A stretch of DNA of 10,558 nucleotides, taken from positions 1 to 10,558 of the forward strand of contig JAXJWW010000009.1 of NCBI GenBank assembly GCA_036307825.1, given 5' to 3'. Of this stretch, positions 1 through 7,396 are shown piece after piece (position 1 is the stretch's first letter; each line of letters starts with the position of its first letter). Source of the stretch: RGIG9060 sp036307825. Its GTDB lineage: Bacteria > Spirochaetota > Spirochaetia > Treponematales > Treponemataceae. Below the pieces are notes generated by a model, which saw only the letters and a program-made list of their open reading frames with translations, searched no databases and was not told the origin of the DNA. The translations under genes were made by a program, and so were the position numbers.

Positions 1-561
1 CAATTTTCTTTCGCCTACATCAATATCCCGAAGCCCTACATAACAAACATTTTTTGGATCAATTTTTCTACCTTCAAAATATAAGTTTGTTAAATCTGGA
101 ATTCCGTATCCACAAGAACCTGCCATACACATTCCGTGAATATTTCCAGAAGGTGAAGTTTCGCAATCGTTAAAATCTCCGTGAGCATCCACATAAAGAA
201 CGCCTACTCGTTTATTTTGCTTTTTGTAGGCACTAGAAAGACCTGCTAAAGTTCCCAAAGCGATAGAATGGTCGCCACCAAGCACAATGGGGAAATCCCC
301 ATCATCAATTACAGATTCAACATTTTTTGCTAAAAGATTACAAGCATTTACGATAGGCTTTAAATATCGCGCTTTAGAATCTCCAATATCTTCTTGTTCT
401 TGCCTAGAAATTTGAATCGGAGACGAAAATTCCACATTTGCGTAATCTAATTTGTTTAATTCTTCTTTCAAACCCGCAAGACGAATTGCAGAAGGTCCCA
501 TATCAGAACCATGACGATTTCCACCAAAATCAAGTGGCATTTCTAAAACGTGAATATTCAT
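1..561 (-). CDS. rocF: Arginase/agmatinase-family ureohydrolase, most likely arginase (5' part only)
   Basis: The first 187 residues of a ureohydrolase are visible; the C-terminus lies beyond the left edge. Arginases hydrolyse L-arginine to L-ornithine and urea in the cytoplasm using two Mn ions. I read GGDHS at residues 95-99 (metal-binding His98), DAHGDFN at 125-131 (Asp125, His127 and Asp129 bind metal) and SGNIHGM at 138-144, the loop that in arginases contacts the substrate. The N-terminus (VLEMPLDFGGNRHGSDMGPSAIR) matches the start of bacterial arginases, which favours arginase over agmatinase or formimidoylglutamase. The second metal motif, DxDxxDP, lies outside the window, so substrate choice is not proven. 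The ATG at 559-561 has no Shine-Dalgarno sequence but sits 7 bases after a consensus -10 box, suggesting a leaderless transcript. It is divergent from the efflux operon. Confidence 0.9.
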   Translation of the reverse strand, partial: MNIHVLEMPLDFGGNRHGSDMGPSAIRLAGLKEELNKLDYANVEFSSPIQISRQEQEDIGDSKARYLKPIVNACNLLAKNVESVIDDGDFPIVLGGDHSIALGTLAGLSSAYKKQNKRVGVLYVDAHGDFNDCETSPSGNIHGMCMAGSCGYGIPDLTNLYFEGRKIDPKNVCYVGLRDIDVGERKL

Positions 562-568
562 AGGATTT

Positions 569-597
569 ATTATATTATGAAATTTGCTAGTTTACAA
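569..597 (-). promoter_or_regulatory. Promoter of the arginase gene, probably giving a leaderless mRNA
   Basis: On the minus strand TTGTAA (592-597) and TATAAT (569-574) are separated by 17 bases. The -10 is a perfect consensus and the -35 matches 4 of 6. Transcription would begin around 561-562, at or one base before the ATG, and no purine-rich ribosome binding site lies between the -10 box and the start codon. Confidence 0.6.
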
Positions 598-787
598 GAA
601 GAGATTTTTTAGCAAGATTTTGATGAATAATTCTTAAAGGATTTTTCGCTTTTATAAACCAAAAAACTTTTATAAAAATTTGTTATTTTTAATCTCATAC
701 ATTTGCCTTTAAATAAGAAAAAAAGTATATTTACTATGAAGAATATTGATTTTTGTTGAAAACTATGCGTTTTTGTAACAAAATATT

Positions 788-823
788 AACAAATTTGTTT
801 TAGTTTTACAAAACAAATAAATT
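788..823 (+). promoter_or_regulatory. Candidate operator/promoter of the efflux operon
   Basis: A perfect 12-base palindrome AACAAATTTGTT (788-799) overlaps a second inverted repeat, ATTTGTTTT (793-801) with AAAACAAAT (810-818). A weak promoter, TTGTTT (795-800), 17 bases, TAAATT (818-823), lies within the same stretch, so a protein bound here would compete with RNA polymerase. The region is AT-rich, which weakens the promoter call. No regulator gene is adjacent to the operon. Confidence 0.35.
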
Positions 824-851
824 CTTATCGCAACTTATTTTCGGAGTTAAC

Positions 852-2204
852 ATGAAAATCAAAAAATACTGTTTTATCCTTTTCTTGTTTATTGTAATTT
901 TTTCTACACAAAGTTTTGCACAAGAAAAAATGATTTTAACTGTTGAAGAAGCAGTAAATTATGCAAAAGAAAATAGCCGAACATTAAAATCAGCTAATAT
1001 TGATTTGCAAATAAAGAAAAGAGCAAAAAACTTTTCTTGGAATGTTTTAGTTCCTACAGTTCAGGCAACAGGAACAATGTCCCGTTCTAACGAATATTCA
1101 AATTCTATGGATAGCATTATGAGTATGATGCCAGGTTACAAACCAACCGAACCAGAACCAAGCGATTACTGGAAAGCAGTTGGAGGTGTAAATGCTACTT
1201 TGAATTTAAGTGTTGCCTTAATCGACGGAATTAGAGCAAGTTTTGCAAATTATGAAGCAGGTTTAATCACTTGGGAACAAACATACAAAGAAACAGAACT
1301 CAATATCAGAAAAATGTTTTATGCACTTCTTTTACAACAAGAAAGTTTGAATCTTCAAAAAACAACTTTGAATAATGCAAAAAATCGTTTTGACCAAGCA
1401 AAAATCAATTTTAGAAATGGTTTAATTCCAGAAATTAGTCTTTTACAAACTGAAGTAACTTACGAAAATCAAAAGCCAATGATTGTAAAGCAAGAACAAG
1501 CATTAAAAGAACAACTTGATACTTTTGGGTTTTTGCTAGGTATTACACAAGGAACTCAAATTGAACTTAGTGGCGAAATCACTCCGGAATTTGTAGAATT
1601 AAATCCGCAAGAACTTTATGAAAAATATATGCAAAACAACTTGGAAATTGCACTTTTCAAAAAAAATCTAGAACTAATGAAAATTCAGTATTCTGCACAA
1701 AATCTTCAGATTTATACACCTGCAATTAGTTTGAGTTACGGGTGGCAACCAATTCTTTCAGATGTTTCTGCCGACTGGGGAGAAAAAGACAACTGGTACG
1801 ACGGCGGAAGTTTTTCTGCAACTTTAGCATGGAATATTACGAATATGCTTCCTTTTTCTTCAGCAAGTTTAAAAGCAAAAGATTTGAAAAACAATATCGA
1901 ACAAATGAATTTAAATCTTACAACTCTTGAAGAAAATGCAAAAATGAGAATTAACAACCTTGTAAATGTATTAAATCAAAGTAAATCTGCTATTGAATCA
2001 AGTAACAGAAATATCAGTTTAGCACAAAAATCTTACGATATGACTTCTATTGCATATCGCAACGGAACTACAGAACTTCTTGATGTACGAGAAGCTGAAA
2101 CTCAATTAAACCAAGCAAAACTAGCTTTAGCAAGTGAAAAATTTAATTATCTTTCTGGATTGCTAGATTTAGAATTTGCAATAAATACAAAACTTACAAA
2201 ATAA
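852..2204 (+). CDS. TolC-family outer membrane efflux channel
   Basis: 450 residues, the usual length for a TolC/OEP-family outer membrane factor, the exit duct of tripartite pumps. A Sec signal peptide occupies about residues 1-23 (KIKK, then a hydrophobic core, cleavage after SFA and before QE). The mature protein starts with the family-typical LTVEEAVNYAKENS helix and has two OEP repeats, roughly 27-235 and 250-445. Both are rich in Gln, Asn, Lys and Glu heptads, as expected for the long alpha-helical barrel, and end with the familiar YRNGTTELLDVREAETQLNQAK segment. It is the first gene of a four-gene operon; the adaptor gene starts 12 bases downstream. The order channel, adaptor, RND matches besC-besA-besB of Borrelia. 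The exported substrate cannot be told from sequence. The start is supported by GGAG at 843-846 and the signal peptide. Confidence 0.92.
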   Translation: MKIKKYCFILFLFIVIFSTQSFAQEKMILTVEEAVNYAKENSRTLKSANIDLQIKKRAKNFSWNVLVPTVQATGTMSRSNEYSNSMDSIMSMMPGYKPTEPEPSDYWKAVGGVNATLNLSVALIDGIRASFANYEAGLITWEQTYKETELNIRKMFYALLLQQESLNLQKTTLNNAKNRFDQAKINFRNGLIPEISLLQTEVTYENQKPMIVKQEQALKEQLDTFGFLLGITQGTQIELSGEITPEFVELNPQELYEKYMQNNLEIALFKKNLELMKIQYSAQNLQIYTPAISLSYGWQPILSDVSADWGEKDNWYDGGSFSATLAWNITNMLPFSSASLKAKDLKNNIEQMNLNLTTLEENAKMRINNLVNVLNQSKSAIESSNRNISLAQKSYDMTSIAYRNGTTELLDVREAETQLNQAKLALASEKFNYLSGLLDLEFAINTKLTK

Positions 2205-2216
2205 AAGGAATTTATT

Positions 2217-3155
2217 ATGAAAAAAACACTTTCAATTATTCTTTCAGTTTTACTAATTTTATTTTTTGTTGGATGCACAAAACCTGCACAGAGTTCTCAA
2301 GCACCACAAGAAGCTTTGAATCCACAAGAAGTTGCACAACAAACAGTTTTTGCTGTAAATGCCTTTTTATCTTACAAAGGGGACTTAAATGGCTATCTTG
2401 AATTTGGCGGAGATGTAAGTGCCGTTTCTAGCGTAGATGTTTTACCAGATACAAGCGGAAAAATTTCTAGAATTTATGTTTCTGTTGGAGATGTTGTAAA
2501 AAAAGATCAAGTTTTAGCAGAAGTTGATGCTTCTCGTCCAGGAATGACATATAGCGCAAGTCCAGTAAAAGCTCCTGTTGCAGGAACAGTAACTTCATTT
2601 GCTTCATCTGTAGGAAATATGGTTGCTCCTTCTATGGCAATCGGTAGAATCAGTAGCACAGATAAACTTGAAATTAAAACAAGCGTTCCTGAAAGATTTA
2701 TTTCTAAAATTAAACTTAACCAAAAAGCAATTTTAACTTTTGACGCATATCCAGGAGAAACTTTTACAGCAAAAGTAACAAAGATTTCGCCTGTTTTAGA
2801 TACATCAACAAGAACAATGTCTGTAACTTTGGTTTTAGATCCACCAGATAGTAAAATCAAAATCGGTATGTATGCAAGAATCAAACTTATTACAGACCAT
2901 AAATCAAACGCAATTATCATTCCTTCAAGCGCATTGGTAACTCGTTCATCTGAACAATGTGTTTTTGTAGTTAATGAAGACAATACAGTTACTCTAAAAA
3001 AAGTTACTGTTGGAATTAAAGTTGATGATATGGTTGAAATTTTGAACGGACTTGAAGGAAACGAAAAAGTAGTTACAAAAGGACAAACATTGCTTAACAA
3101 TGGAACAAAAGTAAATATCGTTTCATTAACAGAAGAAAAAATTGAGGAAAAATAA
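2217..3155 (+). CDS. RND efflux periplasmic adaptor lipoprotein (MFP/HlyD family), lacking the alpha-hairpin
   Basis: 312-residue membrane-fusion protein that should join the RND permease to the TolC-like channel. The signal peptide ends in a lipobox, FVGC, with Cys20 as the lipid-anchored residue. The lipoyl-like domain is split as usual: first half about residues 72-105 (GKISRIYVSVGDVVKKDQVL), second about 115-146 (VKAPVAGTVTSFASSVGN). The halves are joined by only about 13 residues instead of the long coiled-coil hairpin that docks TolC in AcrA. The beta-barrel follows at about 147-225 and the membrane-proximal domain at about 230-300. Absence of the hairpin is the known peculiarity of Borrelia BesA, so this looks like lineage-typical architecture rather than a deletion. 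AAGGA at 2205-2209 is the ribosome binding site. The RND gene begins 3 bases after its stop, consistent with translational coupling. Confidence 0.92.
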   Translation: MKKTLSIILSVLLILFFVGCTKPAQSSQAPQEALNPQEVAQQTVFAVNAFLSYKGDLNGYLEFGGDVSAVSSVDVLPDTSGKISRIYVSVGDVVKKDQVLAEVDASRPGMTYSASPVKAPVAGTVTSFASSVGNMVAPSMAIGRISSTDKLEIKTSVPERFISKIKLNQKAILTFDAYPGETFTAKVTKISPVLDTSTRTMSVTLVLDPPDSKIKIGMYARIKLITDHKSNAIIIPSSALVTRSSEQCVFVVNEDNTVTLKKVTVGIKVDDMVEILNGLEGNEKVVTKGQTLLNNGTKVNIVSLTEEKIEEK

Positions 3156-3158
3156 ATT

Positions 3159-6100
3159 ATGTCACTTTCAAGTAAAGCAGTTGCAAAGCCTACTACAATT
3201 TTGATTATTTTTATTGTATTAACAGCTTTGGGACTTTATTCTACATCAAAACTTCCAATCGATTTGTATCCAGATTTGGAAATTCCTTACATTATTGTTT
3301 CTACAAGTTATCCTAATGCAGGACCTGAAGAAGTAGAAAATTCGATTACAAGAACTTTGGAATCTTCCCTTTCTGGAATTACTGGATTAAAAACTTTGGT
3401 TTCAACATCATCTTCTGGTTCTTCCATGGTAATGTTGGAATTAAACTACGGAACAAATCTTGATTCTGCCACAAATGAAATTCGAGATAGATTGGACTTA
3501 GTAAAAGATTATCTTCCTGAAGATGCAACTTCACCAACAATTATTAAGATGGACCCTTCAATGCTTCCGATTATGTCTTTAACTTTAACAGGAAATAGAA
3601 CTCCTGAAGAATTAAGACAATACGCAGAAGATGTAGTTCAACCTAGACTTGAACAAATTGACGGAATTGCATCTGCAAACATCAGTGGTGGACGAGAAAA
3701 AGCAATCGTAATTGAAATTCCTCGGGACAGACTTGAAGCATATTCTTTAACAATTACACAAATTGCACAAATGCTTGGAGCACAGAACCTTCAATCTTCT
3801 GGAGGGCAAATTACTCAAGGTGATATAAATTACACAATTAGTACATCAGGAAAATATTCTTCCCTTGATGATATTCGTAACACAGTAATTTCTTACAAAG
3901 CAACAGCCTCAGATGGAATGAGTATCCCTGAATTAAAAACAATTCGATTAAGAGATATTGCAAATGTTTACGAAGGATACAAACCAGAAAGTTCTCTTGC
4001 TTACAAAGACGGAATTCCTTGTGTAATTTTAAGTTTGCAAAAACAAAGTGGAAAAAACTCTGTTCAGTCTGCCGAAAAAGTACGAGAAGCCTTGCCAGAA
4101 ATCTTAAAAGACTTACCAGAAGATGTTCAGTTAATAGAAACAATGAACACAACAGATATTATCGAAAATTCTATCGGACAAGTTGCAAGTTCTGCGGTAC
4201 AAGGTGCAGTTTTAGCAGTTATCGTATTGTTCATTTTCTTGCGTAGTTTAAAAAGTACATTGATTATCGGACTTACAATTCCTATTTCATTGATTATCAC
4301 TTTAGGAATTATGTATTTTACAGGAAACACTCTAAACTTGATGACACTAGCAGGACTTGCTCTTGGAGTTGGTATGCTTGTGGATAACTCAATTGTTATT
4401 TTGGAAAACATCTATAGTTACCGAGAACGCGGTGCAAAACCTTCTGTCGCAGCAGTTTTAGGTTCACAAGAAATGATTAGTGCAATTACATCAAGTACGC
4501 TAACTACAATTTGTGTTTTCTTACCTTTAGTTATGTTTTCTGGAAGTCTTGGAATGGTAGGACAAATCTTTTCAGGTTTAACATTTACAATCGTATTCTC
4601 TTTGATTTGTTCTTTGGCAGTTGCAATTATTCTTGTTCCAGTTCTTGCTTCAAAATATTTGAAATTGAATAATATCGCTGGACACAGAAAAGAAGGAACA
4701 CTTGCAATTATCGATAATGCAATGACAAGATTTTTTCACGCAATGGATAATGGATATGCAAAAGCTGTACGAGCAGTTTTACATCACAAAGCATTGTTTA
4801 TCATTTTTATTCTAGTGTTATTGATTGGTTCTTTTATGCTTATTCCAAAAGTTGGATTTGTATTTATGCCAGGAGAAGCATCTAACAATGTTTCTGTTCA
4901 AGTAGAAATGCCAAAAGGAACAAAACTTGAAGTAACAGACGAAGTTATCAGGCAAATGGAAGCAATCGCTTTACAAGAAATTAAAGGAATACAAACAACA
5001 ACAGTTTCTACAGGAAGTTCTGGATTATTTGGCGGTTCAGGAACAAACTCTGCAACTTTAACAATTAAACTTTTTCCATTTTCTCAAAGACTAGAAGGTT
5101 ACGATAGCGATGTAACTGCAAAAGAAAAACTTAGAAAGTACTTTTCACAATTTCCGGGAGCAAATTTTTCTTTTGGAAGTGGTGGAATGATGATTGGTGG
5201 AAACAATGTTGATATCGTTATCAAAAGTGATGATTTAGCTCTTGCTAAAAAAACTTCAGAAGAAATTATTAACATTTTGAAAACAAAAGCAAGTGAATAT
5301 GTTACAGAACCAACAAGTGATATGGATGACGGACTTCCTCAAGTTGATATCATCGTTGACAGAGAAAGAATGTATAACCTTGGATTAAATATTTACTCAG
5401 TTAGTAATGAAATTAAAGCAAATATTAACGGAGTTACAGCAAGTAGATATCAAGATGGTGGTTCAGAAATTGATATTATCATCGGCTTAGATGAAGCAGA
5501 CCGTTCAAAACTCACAGACCTTGAACAAATCTTTGTTACAAACTCAAGCGGACAAAGAATTCCACTTGCAAACTTTGCAACTTACAGAGAATCAACTTCG
5601 CCAGTTGCAATCAATCGTGAAAATCAAACTCGAATTATTCACGTAACAGCAAGTGCAAATCCAAAAATTTCAATTTCAGTTGTACAAGCAGAAGTTGAAA
5701 AAGTTATTAAAGAAAATCTTCCGTTAGATGAAAATGTTTCAATTTCTTACGAAGGAAGTAACAAAGAATTGATGGATGCCTTAAGTCAATTTGCTGTAAT
5801 TATTTTGATGGCTGTTATTTTGGTTTTTGCAGTTATGGCAAGTCAGTTTGAATCTTTCAAAGACCCATTTATCGTTATTTTTACAATTCCGCTTTCAGTT
5901 ATCGGTATTGTTGCAATTTATTTAGTAACAGGAATTCCATTCAGTGTAATCACAGCCGTTGGACTTTTGATTTTGGTTGGAATTATTGTAAACAACGGTA
6001 TCGTTTTAGTTGACTACACAAACCTTTTAAGAAAACGAGGTCAAAACCTTGAAGACGCTTGTGTAAATGCCGCAAAAAACCGTTTACGACCAATTTTGAT

Positions 6101-6317
6101 GACAACTTTAACAACTGTTCTTTCACTTGTTCCAATGGCATTCTTCCCTGGAGAAGGTTCCGAAATGGTTCAACCTATTGGACAAACAGTTTTTGGTGGA
6201 TTAACTTTTGGTACGCTTATGACACTTTTCCTTATGCCTACTCTCTACTTCATTTTTAACAAAAGGGGCGAAAAGAAAAGATTGGCTGCAATCGAAAAAT
6301 ACGAAAAACGACAATAA
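3159..6317 (+). CDS. RND-family efflux permease (AcrB/MMPL superfamily, hydrophobe/amphiphile type)
   Basis: 1052 residues, the full length expected of an AcrB-like inner-membrane proton/drug antiporter. TM1 is near residues 13-32, followed by the first periplasmic porter/docking loop. The central TM bundle runs about 340-500, TM7 about 545-566, then the second large periplasmic loop, with TM8-12 from about 872 to 1035. TM4 carries GMLVDNSIVILENI, placing Asp409-Asn410 where AcrB has Asp407-Asp408. TM10 carries VGIIVNNGIVLVDY, with Asn945-Asn946 around the AcrB Lys940 position. One relay acidic residue is therefore kept and its partners are amides, as I recall for many non-enterobacterial RND proteins. 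It is the third gene of the pump operon. The divergent relay and lack of a metal-specific signature leave the substrate open: drugs, bile-like amphiphiles or lipids are all possible. Confidence 0.94.
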   Translation: MSLSSKAVAKPTTILIIFIVLTALGLYSTSKLPIDLYPDLEIPYIIVSTSYPNAGPEEVENSITRTLESSLSGITGLKTLVSTSSSGSSMVMLELNYGTNLDSATNEIRDRLDLVKDYLPEDATSPTIIKMDPSMLPIMSLTLTGNRTPEELRQYAEDVVQPRLEQIDGIASANISGGREKAIVIEIPRDRLEAYSLTITQIAQMLGAQNLQSSGGQITQGDINYTISTSGKYSSLDDIRNTVISYKATASDGMSIPELKTIRLRDIANVYEGYKPESSLAYKDGIPCVILSLQKQSGKNSVQSAEKVREALPEILKDLPEDVQLIETMNTTDIIENSIGQVASSAVQGAVLAVIVLFIFLRSLKSTLIIGLTIPISLIITLGIMYFTGNTLNLMTLAGLALGVGMLVDNSIVILENIYSYRERGAKPSVAAVLGSQEMISAITSSTLTTICVFLPLVMFSGSLGMVGQIFSGLTFTIVFSLICSLAVAIILVPVLASKYLKLNNIAGHRKEGTLAIIDNAMTRFFHAMDNGYAKAVRAVLHHKALFIIFILVLLIGSFMLIPKVGFVFMPGEASNNVSVQVEMPKGTKLEVTDEVIRQMEAIALQEIKGIQTTTVSTGSSGLFGGSGTNSATLTIKLFPFSQRLEGYDSDVTAKEKLRKYFSQFPGANFSFGSGGMMIGGNNVDIVIKSDDLALAKKTSEEIINILKTKASEYVTEPTSDMDDGLPQVDIIVDRERMYNLGLNIYSVSNEIKANINGVTASRYQDGGSEIDIIIGLDEADRSKLTDLEQIFVTNSSGQRIPLANFATYRESTSPVAINRENQTRIIHVTASANPKISISVVQAEVEKVIKENLPLDENVSISYEGSNKELMDALSQFAVIILMAVILVFAVMASQFESFKDPFIVIFTIPLSVIGIVAIYLVTGIPFSVITAVGLLILVGIIVNNGIVLVDYTNLLRKRGQNLEDACVNAAKNRLRPILMTTLTTVLSLVPMAFFPGEGSEMVQPIGQTVFGGLTFGTLMTLFLMPTLYFIFNKRGEKKRLAAIEKYEKRQ

Positions 6318-6322
6318 GGTGA
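6316..6322 (+). promoter_or_regulatory. Ribosome binding site that sets the start of the PII-like gene
   Basis: AAGGTGA overlaps the RND stop codon (6315-6317) and lies five bases before ATG 6328. A GTG at 6319 in the same frame lies inside this motif and so is unlikely to be the true start. The overlap suggests translational coupling with the RND gene. Confidence 0.6.
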
Positions 6323-6327
6323 ACAAT

Positions 6328-6615
6328 ATGAAACGAATGGAAATAATTTTTAGTCAATCAATAGATGAAGACTTTGTGCAAAAATGCGCAGAAAAAGATG
6401 TAGGAAAGTTTTTTACAAAAATTCCTGCTGTTTTAGGTCATGGATTTTCGGAACCAAAAATGGGAGATGGAATTTGGCCTCAACTTAACACAATGTACAT
6501 AATTTTCTGTACCGAAGATGAAGAAAAAATCATTCTTTCGATACTAGAAGATTTAAGAAAGGAATACATCGGCGAAGGAATTGCTTGTTTTGTAAGCGAT
6601 GCCGAAGTTAGGTAA
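6328..6615 (+). CDS. Small PII-like, PG0541-type transporter-associated protein
   Basis: 95 residues, fourth gene of the pump operon, starting 10 bases after the RND stop. It has no signal peptide or membrane segment, so it should be cytoplasmic. The pattern KFFTKIPAVLGHGFSEPKMGDGIWP, then NTMYIIFCTEDEEKIILSILEDL, resembles the PG0541-type family of small proteins found beside RND transporter genes in Bacteroidetes. The same layout occurs in other PII-like ferredoxin-fold proteins that follow RND genes (for example DUF3240 next to metal pumps). PII proteins sense small molecules and bind transporters, so a regulatory contact with the RND permease is a reasonable inference, not shown by the sequence. 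A nucleotide-binding T-loop cannot be identified with confidence. The family assignment rests on recognition of the pattern and position. Confidence 0.72.
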   Translation: MKRMEIIFSQSIDEDFVQKCAEKDVGKFFTKIPAVLGHGFSEPKMGDGIWPQLNTMYIIFCTEDEEKIILSILEDLRKEYIGEGIACFVSDAEVR

Positions 6616-6630
6616 GAATTATTAAAAATG

Positions 6631-6680
6631 AAAGGCTGTGTTTTTACGAAAAAATTTTGTAAGAACACAGCTTTTTTTAT
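6631..6680 (+). terminator. Rho-independent terminator of the efflux operon
   Basis: GCTGTGTTTTTAC (6635-6647) pairs with GTAAGAACACAGC (6659-6671) in a 13-bp stem with one G-U pair and an 11-base loop, followed by seven T (6672-6678). A-rich bases before the stem extend the pairing with the T-run. It lies 16-20 bases after the stop of the fourth pump gene and closes the operon. Confidence 0.9.
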
Positions 6681-6752
6681 GTGGAAAAGTATAGGAAATA
6701 ATTCTATTTCGCATTTTGAAAGATTTTCGATTTTACAAAATAGAAATTTTTA

Positions 6753-6780
6753 TTGCGTAAAACAAAAAATATGATATATT
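6753..6780 (+). promoter_or_regulatory. Promoter of the DUF4160/DUF2442 gene pair
   Basis: TTGCGT (6753-6758), 16 bases, TATATT (6775-6780), with a TG one base before the -10 box (extended -10). The predicted start near 6787 leaves a leader of about 24 bases, which includes AGGGGA at 6799-6804 as ribosome binding site for ATG 6811. Confidence 0.6.
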
Positions 6781-6810
6781 TAGTATAGAATGAATACAAG
6801 GGGATAGCTA

Positions 6811-7077
6811 ATGCCAGTTCTTTCAGTTTTTTATGGAATCATAATTAGAATGCAATCTGAACATGGGGGAAAACATCATGTTCCTCATATACATGTCATA
6901 TGTGCTGATAAGGAATCTGTTTTCTCTCTTGATGGGAAACAATTAGAGGGTGAAATTCCCACAAATAAAAGGAAATTAGTTGAAGCTTGGATAGAAATTC
7001 ATAAAGAAGATTTGGAAGCAAACTGGAAACTACTTGATGAAGGTGAACAATCTTTTAGAATTGAACCATTGAAATAG
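6811..7077 (+). CDS. DUF4160 domain protein
   Basis: 88 residues, the whole length being a DUF4160 domain. Features that identify it are the N-terminal MPVLSVFYGIIIRMQSEHG block, the histidine cluster KHHVPHIHV at about residues 21-29, the SLDGKQLEGEIP segment and the C-terminal VEAWIEIHKEDLEANWKLL helix, all in the family order. There is no signal peptide or membrane segment. The biochemical activity of the family is not established. Genes of this family commonly sit directly upstream of a DUF2442 gene, as here (12-base gap), and such pairs have been suspected of being toxin-antitoxin-like or otherwise two-component modules. That role is inference. The histidines could bind metal or be catalytic. 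The gene has its own promoter and ribosome binding site and is separated from the pump operon by a strong terminator. Confidence 0.85.
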   Translation: MPVLSVFYGIIIRMQSEHGGKHHVPHIHVICADKESVFSLDGKQLEGEIPTNKRKLVEAWIEIHKEDLEANWKLLDEGEQSFRIEPLK

Positions 7078-7089
7078 GAGAATAAAAAT

Positions 7090-7323
7090 ATGCTTAGACC
7101 AACTGTAATAAAAGCAACTCCATCAAATAATTATATTCTTTTTCTTGAATTTGATAATGGCGAAGAAAAACAATTTGATGTAAAACCATATATAAAAGGT
7201 TCATGGTTCGGAAAATTAAGTGATATATCATATTTCAAATCTGTAAAAACAAATGGATTTAATGTAGAGTGGCCAGAAGGTCAAGATATTTGCCCTGATG
7301 ACTTATATTTTAATTCTTTATAA
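7090..7323 (+). CDS. DUF2442 domain protein
   Basis: 77 residues matching DUF2442 in full: an N-terminal beta segment (VIKATPSNNYILFLEFDNGE), a KQFDVKPYI stretch, the FGKLSD..YFKSVKTNG block and the closing WPEGQDICPDDLY motif, the most recognisable part of the family. It starts 12 bases after the DUF4160 gene, whose stop codon overlaps the ribosome binding site AGGAG (7076-7080), so the two are one transcription unit. The family has no established activity; it is small, soluble and usually paired with DUF4160 or another small gene. If the pair is a toxin-antitoxin-like module, this member is as likely to be the neutralising partner as the effector; the sequence does not decide. Confidence 0.83.
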   Translation: MLRPTVIKATPSNNYILFLEFDNGEEKQFDVKPYIKGSWFGKLSDISYFKSVKTNGFNVEWPEGQDICPDDLYFNSL

Positions 7324-7348
7324 TAATTTCTGAGAATCAATTATAGGT

Positions 7349-7380
7349 AAAGGCTACATAATTTATTTTATATAGCCTTT
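7349..7380. terminator. Hairpin between convergent genes, probable terminator
   Basis: AAAGGCTA (7349-7356) pairs with TAGCCTTT (7373-7380) around a 16-base AT-rich loop, followed on the plus strand by TAGATTTTTC. It lies between the stop of the DUF2442 gene and the stop of the convergent lipoprotein gene. The T-tract favours plus-strand termination, with weaker bidirectional use possible. Confidence 0.6.
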
Positions 7381-7396
7381 TAGATTTTTCTTAGTC

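Larger units (their letters stand above)
562..851. other. Divergent AT-rich intergenic control region
   Basis: These 290 bases separate the arginase gene from the efflux operon and contain no supported gene. Besides the arginase promoter they hold an exact 10-base direct repeat CTTTTATAAA (649-658 and 667-676) and overlapping palindromes at 788-818 just before the operon. A GGAG at 843-846, five bases before ATG 852, is the ribosome binding site of the first pump gene. Confidence 0.6.

Noticed and set aside
649..676. Exact direct repeat CTTTTATAAA as an iteron or operator
   Set aside because: It is only ten AT-rich bases in two copies without palindromy or a nearby promoter; chance is a sufficient explanation.
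2507..3100. Minus-strand open frame of 197 codons opposite the adaptor gene
   Set aside because: It is antisense to a clearly conserved adaptor, has no domain signature or ribosome binding site, and follows from the low stop frequency opposite AT-rich coding DNA.
6319..6327. GTG start at 6319 for the PII-like gene
   Set aside because: The GTG is part of the AAGGTGA ribosome binding site; ATG 6328 has correct spacing to it.
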